A stretch of DNA of 27,022 nt. Source: Anaerolineae bacterium. GTDB lineage: Bacteria > Chloroflexota > Anaerolineae > 4572-78 > J111. The notes under the pieces were generated by a model that had not been told where the DNA came from, made no database searches, and was given only the letters and a program-made list of their open reading frames with translations. Positions 7,518 to 15,925 of this stretch are shown here, in pieces. The stretch's first letter is position 1. Each line of letters starts with the position of its first letter. The stretch covers positions 1-27,022 of the forward strand of contig JAKLJP010000072.1 in assembly GCA_023151115.1 (NCBI GenBank), written 5' to 3'. The position numbers and the translations under genes were made by a program.

Positions 7518-9561
7518 TTGCCCCCCTATTTTGAATAAGTGAGCGCCATTTGGAACGAATTTCATCTGCTGAATAATCACTCTCCAAAAACCAACCCAAA
7601 GCGGCACCACATTGTCGGCAAAAAATCTCGCTATCGCTTGTGTCTATTGTTGTGATGGGCAGCCAATTTTGTGGGGAAGTGGAAGTTTGCCCCTCAAGTG
7701 CAAGCACCAAAATAGAATCGTGCTTGATTGAATTGATATTATTGATATGAACTGAAATGGGATGCTCCGAAAAAACCGCATAAGCATTCATCAATTTGAA
7801 ACCGGCGGATTTGAGAGCAATGGTCAATTCTGCCCAGGCATTTGGGTCCCAATGATGGAAAGTGAATACCATTCGCCCGGTGTCATGTTTCAGCACCCGC
7901 CCACACTCTCTAAAAATGCCGGAGATGACCGTCATAAAACCTGAACTCTCGTCGGTTGCTTTGGTAGCAACAGCACTGTAATTGTGGTCGTAGGTCCAAT
8001 CCACCTCATTGGGAAGCAAATGAGTCAGCCATACCCGGAAAAAGGTTGCTAAATCACTGTACTGCACGCTATCGTAATAAGGTGGGTCGGTGACAATCAA
8101 ATCTATCGAATGGTCATCTAGGGGTAAGCAGCGAGAGTCGCCATGAATAAGCCGAAATTTTTGCCGCCCATTAGCCAGCGCAGATTGGTCAAAAACCTCA
8201 ACCCCGCCATCTAATTCACCCGGAATTTTCACTAATTGGGTCTGACCATTCGACTGTATTTTTCGCTCAACCGGCGCAACTGCCCATTGACGCCCTCGCA
8301 CAACCCGATCGCGAAAAAGTATTTGCAAATTACCGGAAGATCTCTCACGATTGACCGGGTTGTTTTCCAGGGCAGTATAAGGAAAATTATAAGCGTGCAA
8401 GGCAAAAACATGACGAATAGCCCCGGGCCGGCGTTTGAACCAACCTTTGTAACCACATAGTAATGAATTAAATTCCAGAGATGTCGAAACAAGCATTGCT
8501 AAATTCAACTTGGCAGCGCCATGATAATCTCGCAAAAGGTGAATAGCTTGATGAAGATACAACAATTGGCGCGATGAAAAAGCATCCACGTATGAATGGA
8601 TATTCCGCCCCAGCAAGTCACCAGACTTTGGCCCTTTTAGCACAACAAAATCATCCAATGACCCAAAATCTAACTGATTTCTTTGCTGATCGGCTGCCTG
8701 GATTCGCTTCATATCTTCTTCGCCCGGCGAGCGGAAGAACAGCCCGTGTTCTGGACAAACACCAATAACCGCGATTGGGACGTAGCGATGGTGGTAAGGT
8801 ATGTCTAGAAACTCTTGATATTTTTGTCCACAGGTCAAACACACCTTTTCAGACTTAGTAATTAGGCGAGGTGTTTTCGTTGGGCCTGTTGGGCGAGTCG
8901 TGCTATCGGTAATTTCCCAATTATCTGCCCAAATACGGAGGGTGCGATCTGCCTCAAGGCGTAATTCATATTGTTCAATCTGCACTACTTCTCCACAATC
9001 ACAGAACTTTCGCAAGCCGTGCAGAATGTATTGAGCATCAACTGTTTGTTCACAAATGGAACATTCCGTTTGAAAATAGTAGCTTATACTACTGTACAGA
9101 CTCGCAAAAAACTGATTAAAGGCTGTTTGTAACTCGCTAAGTTTAACTTGGGTGAGCGAAGCTCTGGCCTGCACCACTGGAATGGGGTCTATATCTGCCC
9201 CTATAACATTCGCCCCCAACCGAATGGCCTCATGAAGCGTTGTACCCCCACCCATCATAGGATCAAGCACAATTTTACCTTCTAATCCTCCTGGCGCGTA
9301 AAAATCGCGGCGCTCAGGGTCAAGCACAAACTGCTTTAATATTGCCCGAAAAGTAGTTCCACACCGCCGCGCCCACCATTTATGCAGGTAAGTATTAGGG
9401 CGAAATAGATGTTTATTAAAGACCTCTTGCCGAGAAAGTTCATCGGTGAACGCTTCCGGGAAAGACTCGTCAATCGTCAAGCTATGTTCAGTTTGAGAAA
9501 AACGGTATAGCTCGTCAAAAGCTAATTGACGAACTTCCCGGATCATTTTTTCGCCTGTCAT
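7498..9561 (-). CDS. DUF1156-like DNA methyltransferase of the R-M pair
   Basis: 687 residues. LHKWWARR (59-66) is typical of DUF1156/COG1743 DNA methylases. The SAM-binding motif is DPMMGGGTTL (100-109) followed by GADID (121-125), and the catalytic motif is DPPYYDS (492-498). The roughly 370 residues between them hold cysteine pairs (C167/C170, C187/C189, C241/C244) that look like zinc ribbons, plus the presumed target-recognition region. A last CRQC (648-651) sits near the C-terminus. DPPY fits N6-adenine or N4-cytosine methylation; which one is not decidable here. It overlaps the NotI-like nuclease gene by 20 bases and presumably protects its site. Starts at 9561 and 9546 are both possible; neither has a strong ribosome-binding site. 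Codon and base use are AT-richer than in the flanking genes. Confidence 0.88.
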   Translation of the reverse strand: MTGEKMIREVRQLAFDELYRFSQTEHSLTIDESFPEAFTDELSRQEVFNKHLFRPNTYLHKWWARRCGTTFRAILKQFVLDPERRDFYAPGGLEGKIVLDPMMGGGTTLHEAIRLGANVIGADIDPIPVVQARASLTQVKLSELQTAFNQFFASLYSSISYYFQTECSICEQTVDAQYILHGLRKFCDCGEVVQIEQYELRLEADRTLRIWADNWEITDSTTRPTGPTKTPRLITKSEKVCLTCGQKYQEFLDIPYHHRYVPIAVIGVCPEHGLFFRSPGEEDMKRIQAADQQRNQLDFGSLDDFVVLKGPKSGDLLGRNIHSYVDAFSSRQLLYLHQAIHLLRDYHGAAKLNLAMLVSTSLEFNSLLCGYKGWFKRRPGAIRHVFALHAYNFPYTALENNPVNRERSSGNLQILFRDRVVRGRQWAVAPVERKIQSNGQTQLVKIPGELDGGVEVFDQSALANGRQKFRLIHGDSRCLPLDDHSIDLIVTDPPYYDSVQYSDLATFFRVWLTHLLPNEVDWTYDHNYSAVATKATDESSGFMTVISGIFRECGRVLKHDTGRMVFTFHHWDPNAWAELTIALKSAGFKLMNAYAVFSEHPISVHINNINSIKHDSILVLALEGQTSTSPQNWLPITTIDTSDSEIFCRQCGAALGWFLESDYSADEIRSKWRSLIQNRGANGKRPR

Positions 9562-9626
9562 TGATAGAATGATACCCGCAAAATCCTAAAAAACTCTTAA
9601 CAGTCCATTAAAACATGATGAGAATT

Positions 9627-11612
9627 TTAACCTTGCTCCGGGCTGAGCCACAAAATAACCCGGCTGCCGTCGGGACGGAGGTTGGGGATGTGGCGATAAA
9701 TCAGCCAGTTGAGCAACTGCTGCGGGGTCAGGCCCACCGGCGACCAAACCGCATTGACCGTAAATTCCTGCCCCAGATAGGGTTGGCCGATGCCCAATTC
9801 AACCCCGGCCGGAGTTATAATCGCCATGGTTGGCTGGGCTTCGGCGGCGGAGTTGACCAGGGTCAAATTCTCCAGATCCCGCAGCCGCCACAGCAGGGCC
9901 GGTTCGCTGACGCCGGCCAGGGTGGTGTCTATAGCGGTGATTTGTCCGCCGGTGCGCTCCGCCGATTGGCGGGTCAGGGTTTCGGTCAAATCAAGCAGGC
10001 CGGTCGAGGCCGGGATGCCGGCCAGAGGTTGGTAGGCCAAATCCATGAGCGGCCCAAAATTCAAGCGCCAGCCGATGCTGATGGCAACAAATAGACCCAA
10101 CGCCACCCCCACCAGGGCCGCCCCGCGTCCGGCCACGCCCGGTTGGGTCATAAAGCCAAAAAAGATAGCAATAATCAAAAACAGTCCCAGGGCCGCAATC
10201 GGCTGCAGCCAGGCATATTGGCAAATCGTATCTTCGGGGGTACAGGTGCGCACCAGCCAGCCGGTCAGGCCGATGTAGCTAAAGACGGCAATGACCAGTC
10301 CGGCGGCCAGCAGCAGCCCTTCGTTGCCCCAACTCCCCTCCTGCTCCAACCCCTGCCATAATTCGGCCAGGGCCAGGGCCGCCAAAAAAGCCAGGGGCAC
10401 TAAGGGCAAAATAACACTCCCGTTAGACCGGCCAATCATCGTCACATCTAAAACCACCAAACCGATGAACCAGGCCGCCAGGGTTTGTTTCAGCACGTCC
10501 TTATCCAGCAGGCTGTAGGCCAGCCCGGCCAGGCCAGCCAGCACCAGCAGCGGTTCGTAGATGGTCAATAAAAAGACGGCGTTAAAACCAGCGTCGGGCC
10601 GGCCCTGGAGACCGAACCGGCTCAACCAATCCGGCAAAAAGCTGCTCACCATCCCCAACCCGCCGATGTTGAATAACCCCGCCGTCGCCAGGAGCGCCAG
10701 GCAAGCGAGGAAAAAGAGGCCGGCGCGGCGGAAGGAAGGAAGATAGAAGATGGAGGATGGAAGATGGAGGGTGGAAGATGGAGGGGTGGAAGGAGCAAGT
10801 TGAGAGGAAGTTTGGCCGTCGTCGGAGTCAATTTCGGGGGTGACGATTGGCGGCGGGCTGTCAGTTTGAGGTTCGGGCGCAGTTGATGGCATTGGGGTTG
10901 AACGAGTTAAGCCCTGCTGCCACAAGGTTTTGAAGGTGGAAAATTTAACCAGAATAACCAATCCAAAGACAATCAAGATTGAGACAAGCATCGGCCCGGC
11001 GGTGAACAGCAGGGCCAATCCGGCGGCGAGCAGCAGCAGCCAGCGCTGCTGCCCATCTTCGGCCCAGTTGAAAAAGCCGGCGATGACCAGCAGCGCCCCG
11101 GCGGCCAGGGCGACTTCGCTGTTGAGGGTGCGCGACAGGAACAGGGCCGTCGGCGAGAGGGCCAGCAACACGGCGGCCAACAGCGAGACCCGTACTCCCA
11201 ATTGTCGGCGCAAGGTCAGCGGCAGCAGGGTGAGCAGCATTCCCAACAGCGCCGGGGCCAGCCGGGCGGTGGCGTCACTCACCCCAAACAGCCAGAAGGC
11301 CAGAGCGTTCAACGACAGCAGCAACGGGCTGTAGCTCTCGGCGGTAGGCAACTCGCCCCGGTACAATTGCAGAGCCGGCCAGCTTTGGGCCGCTTCGGCG
11401 GCGGAGAGGGGATACCAGCCCAAATAGCCCAGCCGCAGGGCCAGGGTCAGGCCAATCAGCAGGGTATAGAGCACCGCTTCCAGGGTGAGCCAGGGCAGCG
11501 GGGCCAGACCGGCTTCAATCTCACGCGCTTCTTCCACCGGGGGGATTGGTTCGACAACAGGGCCGTCCTCTTTGAAGACAGGCGCTCGTTTTCCTCTAAT
11601 TCTTGTGGTCAA
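9627..11612 (-). CDS. Divergent GT-C membrane protein, Agl23-like paralogue
   Basis: 661 residues with about a dozen hydrophobic segments. The organisation follows the Agl23-like protein at 3350-6640, including an extracytoplasmic C-terminal domain with a comparable LLWRLRDLENL stretch. The hallmark DE is replaced by LSAAEA (69-74) and HGP by YSP, so the usual active-site acid of GT-C enzymes appears lost. It may be inactive, a partner subunit, or have changed chemistry. Residues about 240-293 are a Pro/Ser/Thr-rich loop ending in a translated word repeat. The only sensible start is TTG at 11612, preceded by TAGGATC. It lies just behind a perfect 17-bp palindrome. Confidence 0.75.
   Translation of the reverse strand: MTTRIRGKRAPVFKEDGPVVEPIPPVEEAREIEAGLAPLPWLTLEAVLYTLLIGLTLALRLGYLGWYPLSAAEAAQSWPALQLYRGELPTAESYSPLLLSLNALAFWLFGVSDATARLAPALLGMLLTLLPLTLRRQLGVRVSLLAAVLLALSPTALFLSRTLNSEVALAAGALLVIAGFFNWAEDGQQRWLLLLAAGLALLFTAGPMLVSILIVFGLVILVKFSTFKTLWQQGLTRSTPMPSTAPEPQTDSPPPIVTPEIDSDDGQTSSQLAPSTPPSSTLHLPSSIFYLPSFRRAGLFFLACLALLATAGLFNIGGLGMVSSFLPDWLSRFGLQGRPDAGFNAVFLLTIYEPLLVLAGLAGLAYSLLDKDVLKQTLAAWFIGLVVLDVTMIGRSNGSVILPLVPLAFLAALALAELWQGLEQEGSWGNEGLLLAAGLVIAVFSYIGLTGWLVRTCTPEDTICQYAWLQPIAALGLFLIIAIFFGFMTQPGVAGRGAALVGVALGLFVAISIGWRLNFGPLMDLAYQPLAGIPASTGLLDLTETLTRQSAERTGGQITAIDTTLAGVSEPALLWRLRDLENLTLVNSAAEAQPTMAIITPAGVELGIGQPYLGQEFTVNAVWSPVGLTPQQLLNWLIYRHIPNLRPDGSRVILWLSPEQG
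10731..10795. repeat. ggaagatggagg word repeat inside the GT-C paralogue
   Basis: Near-tandem ggaagatggagg/gaaggaagg words encode STLHLPSSIFYLPS (about residues 272-293) in a cytoplasmic-type loop before a membrane segment. The insert is in frame and stop-free. Confidence 0.75.
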
Positions 11613-11639
11613 GATTTGATCCTATCTAAAGACTTTTTG

Positions 11640-11684
11640 CGTCTTGCGTCTTGCGTCACTTTACCTCACGCAAGACGCAAGACG
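11640..11684. repeat. Perfect 17-bp palindrome of acgcaagac words
   Basis: CGTCTTGCGTCTTGCGT (11640-11656) is perfectly inverted at 11668-11684 around an 11-nt spacer. On the minus strand it ends 27 bases before the TTG start of the GT-C paralogue. Related copies lie at 15926-15971 and 288-346. Confidence 0.92.
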
Positions 11685-11725
11685 TTTCGCCTTATTTAAA
11701 TCCTGGACTGTCTGAATCCTGAATT

Positions 11726-12478
11726 TTACTCAATTGACTCGGCCATCGCCACCAACTCGTCCAACGAAACAACCTCACTGTAAGCCAGGAGTCTATACCG
11801 GATACCGTTGACTGTCCAGAACAGGGTTATCAACCCGGCCTGGCCGCTCCAGATCCGGCTTTGCCTGTCCCAGCCGCCGCGCACCAACAGCGCCTCCTGT
11901 CCATTGAGTTGAATAGTTTCACTGCTTTCCGGGCCAACCAGGGTTTGCACGTTCTCCGGGCCGGCAGCGTAAACACTCAATTGAACAAAGCCGTTCTCGG
12001 CATCGCGCCAGACCATTTTAACCATAGCGACAGGCGACTGCGCCACCTGTATATGCTCTGTGTCCCCGGTCAGGCCGACAGGGAGATACGCGGGCAGGGC
12101 AAAGTCGAAAGGCATAGCCGCCTGCGCCTGGGCCAGCGACATTGGTTCGGTTTCCAAAACCACCACCGTTTCGACCGGCTGCGGCCAGACCGTCCGCACA
12201 ATGACCGGAATCTGTCCCATCATTTTTTGAACCTCGTCAAGGGTGGCCTGTACCGGCGGCGAAATAAACAACAGGGCGGCTACCAACAAGGCGGCCAGTC
12301 CACCCAGCAAGGGACGCGGCGTCACCCCAGCCGGACGCGCCGGCGGCTGGGGAATCGCTTCAATCCGGCGTTGGAGTTCAACCCCGGGCGACTGGCGCAA
12401 GCTGAAAAGCTGGCGGGCTATTTCAGCCTCTTCCGGCGAAAATTCCGGCGACAATAAGGGCTTCTCCTGATCGTTCAT
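11726..12478 (-). CDS. Anti-sigma-like membrane protein, DUF4367-type
   Basis: 250 residues. The cytoplasmic N-terminus (about 1-56) holds FSPEEAEIARQLFSLR, a likely sigma-binding helix region. One membrane segment follows (57-73), then an extracytoplasmic domain. LPAYLPVGL, LNGQEALLV and the final YSEVVSLDELVAMAESIE fit the DUF4367 pattern seen in membrane anti-sigma factors and related lipoprotein carriers. Its ATG overlaps the TGA of the sigma-factor gene (ATGA), so the pair is translationally coupled. No HxxxCxxC zinc-finger anti-sigma motif is present. It probably holds the sigma factor at the membrane until an envelope signal arrives; this is inferred from pairing and topology. Confidence 0.72.
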   Translation of the reverse strand: MNDQEKPLLSPEFSPEEAEIARQLFSLRQSPGVELQRRIEAIPQPPARPAGVTPRPLLGGLAALLVAALLFISPPVQATLDEVQKMMGQIPVIVRTVWPQPVETVVVLETEPMSLAQAQAAMPFDFALPAYLPVGLTGDTEHIQVAQSPVAMVKMVWRDAENGFVQLSVYAAGPENVQTLVGPESSETIQLNGQEALLVRGGWDRQSRIWSGQAGLITLFWTVNGIRYRLLAYSEVVSLDELVAMAESIE

Positions 12479-13023
12479 ACAGTTTTGTCAATCCAATGGG
12501 CGCGTAATTTTTGCATAATCCGGTACACTGCTGAGCCGATGGCGGTTTCACTTTTGTTCATCACCCCGGCGATGCGGCGGTTGGTCATACCTGCGCCAAA
12601 TTTAAGGGCAATTAACTCTTGCTCATCCGGCTCTAACATCTGAACCAACTGCCGCAGTTCATTTTCCTCAAACTGAGCCTCCGGCGAAGGCGTCTGGCTG
12701 GGCTGCTGCGGGTGCAGGCTTAGCAACGGGCGCCGGGCGCGGCGGCGCTGCCAATCCGTTACCGCGTTGCGGGCGATGGCAAACAACCAGGTGGTAAAAG
12801 CCGCCTGGTCGGGCCGGTAGCGGCGGCGAGCGCGCCAGGCCCGCTCAAAGGTGTCAGCCGTTAAATCCTCGGCCGCCACCCGGTCGCCGCCGACGCGAAA
12901 GAGGCAGTAGTTGAAAATGGCATAGGTGTGGCTGCGGTACAGGTCGGCAAAGGCGGCAGCATCGAGCTGAGTGGGCGCTGTGGTTATTAAGGGTTGATCG
13001 AGCCAAACATTCTTTTTATTCAT
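12475..13023 (-). CDS. ECF-type sigma-70 family RNA polymerase sigma factor
   Basis: 182 residues from the ATG at 13023. Region 2 runs from LYRSHTYAIFNYCLFRVGG through AAEDLTADTFERAW to TTWLFAIARNAVTDWQRRR (the -10 recognition part). Region 4 is LEPDEQELIALKF...MTNRRIAGVMNKSETAIGSAVYRIMQKLR, a helix-turn-helix for -35 recognition. The frame is open up to 13131, but those residues (IHDFYASRITHH) are translated palindrome and unlikely to be protein. The ATG at 13038 is an alternative. A TATATA sequence about 20 bases upstream could be a -10 element. Its 3' end overlaps the anti-sigma-like gene by 4 bases. Target promoters are unknown; its place among envelope genes suggests a surface-related regulon. 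Confidence 0.88.
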   Translation of the reverse strand: MNKKNVWLDQPLITTAPTQLDAAAFADLYRSHTYAIFNYCLFRVGGDRVAAEDLTADTFERAWRARRRYRPDQAAFTTWLFAIARNAVTDWQRRRARRPLLSLHPQQPSQTPSPEAQFEENELRQLVQMLEPDEQELIALKFGAGMTNRRIAGVMNKSETAIGSAVYRIMQKLRAHWIDKTV

Positions 13024-13092
13024 GAAGCCAATGCGCATTTGTGATATATACGCTGAAAGAGCCAGAGTATCACCGGCCAGTTGATGAAAAAA

Positions 13093-13138
13093 GTGATGCG
13101 TGATACGTGATGCGTAAAAGTCATGTATCACGCATCAC
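13093..13138. repeat. 18-bp palindrome of gtgatgcgt words
   Basis: GTGATGCGTGATACGTGA (13093-13110) is inverted at 13121-13138 with one mismatch and a 10-nt spacer. It starts 2 bases after the stop codon of the DUF2298 gene and precedes the sigma-factor gene. It lacks a T-run. Confidence 0.9.
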
Positions 13139-13139
13139 C

Positions 13140-15899
13140 TTACCGCCGCCGATAAATAGTGGCGCCATCCTGTTGGAAAGCGACCTCCAGCAACTGCTCA
13201 AATTTACGCAGGCCGGGGGGCGCATAGCGCTCCCGCTCAAAATCGCCGACGATGACGTAGCTAATGCCATATTTGTCCAGCAAAGCCTGGGCCTGGCGCA
13301 GGTCGGTGGTATTATAAAGCCGGTCAATGTCCTCGGCCCGCCGATAGGCCTCATCATAATCACCACGCCATTGGCCCTGGTGTCCTCCCCACCCCAGCAA
13401 AGTGGGTAAACCCGTCATAGCTGAGATACGGCCCGCATATTGATAGGCTTCAGGGGGTGGAGCAGGCGTTTCTAAAATAACTGCCCCCTCTGGGGCATTA
13501 GCCCGCAGCCATTCGATGGCCGCGTAGTCGCCAGGACGGTAATTGGCAATCCAGGCAATGGCGTTGAGGGTTGGCTCGTTCTGAAAGAAGTCGGCTTTGT
13601 TCGGCGTCGCCAGAACCGGGTAGACCAGTCCCGCTGCCACCAGCAGAGCCATGCCAGCCTGCCAGGCCACTCTCGTCAGGCCACGCAGATGGACTGAACC
13701 ATAATAGACCGCAAAAGCCGAAGCCAGGGCCAGCAGCACCCAGGCTTGAAAATAGAATTTAAAGATGGTGTTCATGCGAATACCAAAGTTATCGCGCAAA
13801 TAGACAAACTCGACGCTTAACGGCAGGGCCAGGCCGACGAGGACAAGGATCAGGACGAATTGGACCGGAACGGCGTGACCGAAGACCGAAGACGGGGGAC
13901 CGGCAGAAGTTTCTAATACCAGCCTGTCCACCTCCTCGCCTCCTCGCCTCCTCGTTTCCTCGCTTCTTTCCAACCCTCCAACCCACACCGCCAGCGCCCA
14001 GCCCAACAGGCCGCCTACAAAAATAAAGGTCCAGGGATTGAGCAGCCGCCGCCACAACGCGGCCTGAACTAAGGCACTGATGGTGGAAGCGCCCAACACT
14101 TGCTGTACCCCCGGATCGTTGAGAATCCCCTGCACATAGTCGCGGCCGGCAGGGCTGAGCAGCAGGCCGGTCAGGGCCAGCAGCATGACCAGGACCGGGC
14201 CGAGGATGGTCAACAGGAGGGTTGAACCGATGTAATTTCGCCAGGTCCGCCCCTGCCTTGATAAAACCAACAGCAGCACGATGACCGCCGCCAAAAACGG
14301 GCCGAAGAACACAAAAAATTGCGGCAGCCGGGTAGGATTCCACAGGTTGGGCAGCATCCCCCGCGCCTGGGATTGAAAGGTGGCGTAGAAAGGTAAAAAT
14401 AGCAGCACGGCGGCGATAGCCAGGATACCTGTCCCGATGAGCGCAGGAAGGATGAAAAATTCCGCCTTCATCCTTCCGCCTTCATCCTTTTTACAGCCCC
14501 AGGCAAAGAAACTCAGACCAAGCACACTCAGGTAGATGGGGAAATCCCAGGCGTTCAAAAAGAACAGGCTGCCTACCGCCAGCGCATACAGCCCAAAAGC
14601 CAACCGCCCGCCGGTTGCTTCTAGCAACTGCGACCAGCTATCCTGAAAAAGCCGGCTGATTTTGTCAAAGATGACCGAGGACCGGGGACCGGAGACCGTT
14701 GGCAGGAAACCGACCAGCGCAGCCTGATCCGCCATTATCTCCTCAGCCTCATCAACAGGTTCTATCTTCTGACCCCTGACCCCTAACCCCTGACCCCTAA
14801 CCCCTAACCCCCGGCTATTGAGCAAATTGAGACCCAACGCGACTACCAGCAGCACAAAGGGTAGGGCCAACACATGCGGGTGAACATCACCCAGGAGAAA
14901 GCTAAAAAAGGGGAACTCGTCAATCACTTCTTGCTCACGACCGGTCAGGGTGTAATCGGTCAGCACCCGCGAGCCGCGCCACCACCAGATGAAGCGGTCG
15001 GGAATCCAACTATCACTGGGGCCGGTGGGGGGGATTTTTAAATCGCGGATGTCGAGCCAGGTCCAGAAACCGGCGGGCAGCAAGGCTGCCTTGTGCAGCA
15101 CTTCGAGCAAGCCTTCCAGATTGCCCAATATCGCCACAAACAGGGCAGCGATGAGGCCGGTGGAGATGGCGGGGAATTGGAAGGTTGGAAGGTTGGAAGG
15201 TTGGAAGGTTGGAAGGTTGGAAGGAGAGGGAGTTTGGTTGGATTGGGTTGCGGACTGGTAGAGGCTGACAAGATTGGCAAGAATGCCGAGGGCGGCGGTG
15301 AGGGTCAGCGCCAGGAGGGTGGGGATATAAAGGTTGAACGCTATGGTCGAGACGAGGCCGCTTAAACGGGTAGCCATGGCCATGAGGACGTAGCCAAAAT
15401 AATAATAGCTGATGGCAAAGCCAGACAGCCAGGGATCCTGGGGCGGGAAATAGGGACTGCGGAGAACGCCGTTGATGAAGGTAATTTCCATCCACTTTTC
15501 ACCGCCGGCCGTTTCGATGTTGGGATTGTAGGCTTTGAAGATAGTCCAGCCGATAAAGGCCAGACTGAAGAGCAGTTCAATACTGAGGGCATAGCGCCAT
15601 TCGCGCCGGAACCAGGCCAGCGGCGAAATATCACCCGCACGGACCTGCTGCCGCTGCCAGAGCAGCCCCACTGCCAGCACCACCCCCAGCGCTACTACTA
15701 TCCCACCGACATTGTTTTGCAGCAGCCGAAAGGTGCCGCCCAACCACAAAATGTAGCCAGCGAAGAGCAACCCCACCGGCCGGGCGAAGGCAAAACCCCG
15801 GTCGGGCAGATGGCGGAACAGGCTAAACGCCAGCGGCCAGCCGACCAGGCCAAAGATTAAAATAATAAACCACCAGATGAAGATGGGGTATAACTGCAA
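13140..15899 (-). CDS. DUF2298 (Chlor_Arch_YYY, TIGR03662) membrane protein
   Basis: 919 residues, strongly hydrophobic, single-domain class of TIGR03662. The family's YYYxG motif appears as SYYYFG (about residue 166). Other shared blocks are GGEKWMEITFI, GNLEGLLEVL, EFPFFSFLLGDVHPHVLALPF and RMNTIFKFYFQAW, all recurring in the larger paralogue at 16630-21570. The final roughly 160 residues (AAIEWLRANAPEGAVILE..., YVIVGDFER) form an extracytoplasmic or peripheral domain. Function is unknown; the family co-occurs with TIGR03663, as here. Word-repeat inserts encode residues about 225-240, 362-377, 400-409, 470-484, 643-656 and 665-674, all in loops between membrane segments. The only start is TTG at 15899, with AAGGAT upstream, just behind an 18-bp palindrome. 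Confidence 0.88.
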   Translation of the reverse strand: MQLYPIFIWWFIILIFGLVGWPLAFSLFRHLPDRGFAFARPVGLLFAGYILWLGGTFRLLQNNVGGIVVALGVVLAVGLLWQRQQVRAGDISPLAWFRREWRYALSIELLFSLAFIGWTIFKAYNPNIETAGGEKWMEITFINGVLRSPYFPPQDPWLSGFAISYYYFGYVLMAMATRLSGLVSTIAFNLYIPTLLALTLTAALGILANLVSLYQSATQSNQTPSPSNLPTFQPSNLPTFQFPAISTGLIAALFVAILGNLEGLLEVLHKAALLPAGFWTWLDIRDLKIPPTGPSDSWIPDRFIWWWRGSRVLTDYTLTGREQEVIDEFPFFSFLLGDVHPHVLALPFVLLVVALGLNLLNSRGLGVRGQGLGVRGQKIEPVDEAEEIMADQAALVGFLPTVSGPRSSVIFDKISRLFQDSWSQLLEATGGRLAFGLYALAVGSLFFLNAWDFPIYLSVLGLSFFAWGCKKDEGGRMKAEFFILPALIGTGILAIAAVLLFLPFYATFQSQARGMLPNLWNPTRLPQFFVFFGPFLAAVIVLLLVLSRQGRTWRNYIGSTLLLTILGPVLVMLLALTGLLLSPAGRDYVQGILNDPGVQQVLGASTISALVQAALWRRLLNPWTFIFVGGLLGWALAVWVGGLERSEETRRRGGEEVDRLVLETSAGPPSSVFGHAVPVQFVLILVLVGLALPLSVEFVYLRDNFGIRMNTIFKFYFQAWVLLALASAFAVYYGSVHLRGLTRVAWQAGMALLVAAGLVYPVLATPNKADFFQNEPTLNAIAWIANYRPGDYAAIEWLRANAPEGAVILETPAPPPEAYQYAGRISAMTGLPTLLGWGGHQGQWRGDYDEAYRRAEDIDRLYNTTDLRQAQALLDKYGISYVIVGDFERERYAPPGLRKFEQLLEVAFQQDGATIYRRR
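13877..13903. repeat. accgaagacc word repeat inside the DUF2298 gene
   Basis: gaccgaag words with gggggaccgg, encoding GPPSSVFGH in a hydrophilic loop. Same family as 14672-14699. Confidence 0.7.
13931..13970. repeat. cgcctcct word repeat inside the DUF2298 gene
   Basis: cctcctcg tandem words encode ERSEETRRRGGEEVD between two membrane segments. Same family as the cgcctctt arrays at 18213-18258 and 20270-20314. Confidence 0.8.
14446..14489. repeat. Palindromic ggaaggatgaa insert inside the DUF2298 gene
   Basis: GGAAGGATGAA (14446-14456) is inverted at 14467-14477, followed by another ccgccttcatcc word. It encodes KKDEGGRMKAEFF after a membrane segment. Same family as 20741-20817, which encodes KDEGGRMKDE. 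Confidence 0.85.
14672..14699. repeat. accggggacc word repeat inside the DUF2298 gene
   Basis: gaccgagg/accggggacc/ggagacc words encode TVSGPRSSVIFD in the loop that also carries the cccctaac insert. Confidence 0.75.
14769..14812. repeat. cccctgac/cccctaac tandem repeat inside the DUF2298 gene
   Basis: Six near-identical 7-nt words (cccctga or cccctaa) encode RGLGVRGQGLGVRGQ, a 7-residue period, directly after the LPFVLLVVALGLNLLN membrane segment. Same family as 18671-18707 in the paralogue. Confidence 0.9.
15177..15224. repeat. Six perfect copies of ttggaagg inside the DUF2298 gene
   Basis: 48 bases are exactly six copies of the 8-mer TTGGAAGG. Read on the coding strand they give a perfect 8-residue period, PSNLPTFQ, in the loop before GLIAALFVAILGNLEG. 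This frame has no stops. Confidence 0.95.
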
Positions 15900-15925
15900 T
15901 TTAAATTAATCCTTGAAACGGGATA

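Noticed and set aside
6708..9561. A larger defence system (BREX or DISARM-like) around the DUF1156-like methylase
   Set aside because: No helicase, PglZ, Lon-like or other partner gene flanks it; the neighbour is a NotI-like nuclease, which fits a simple type II pair.
13024..13131. N-terminal extension of the sigma factor
   Set aside because: The extra residues are encoded by the palindrome at 13093-13138 and do not match sigma region 2; the start at 13023 is preferred.
15177..15224. Regular direct repeats resembling a CRISPR array
   Set aside because: The 8-nt units are contiguous with no spacers, lie inside a coding frame, and no cas gene is in the window.
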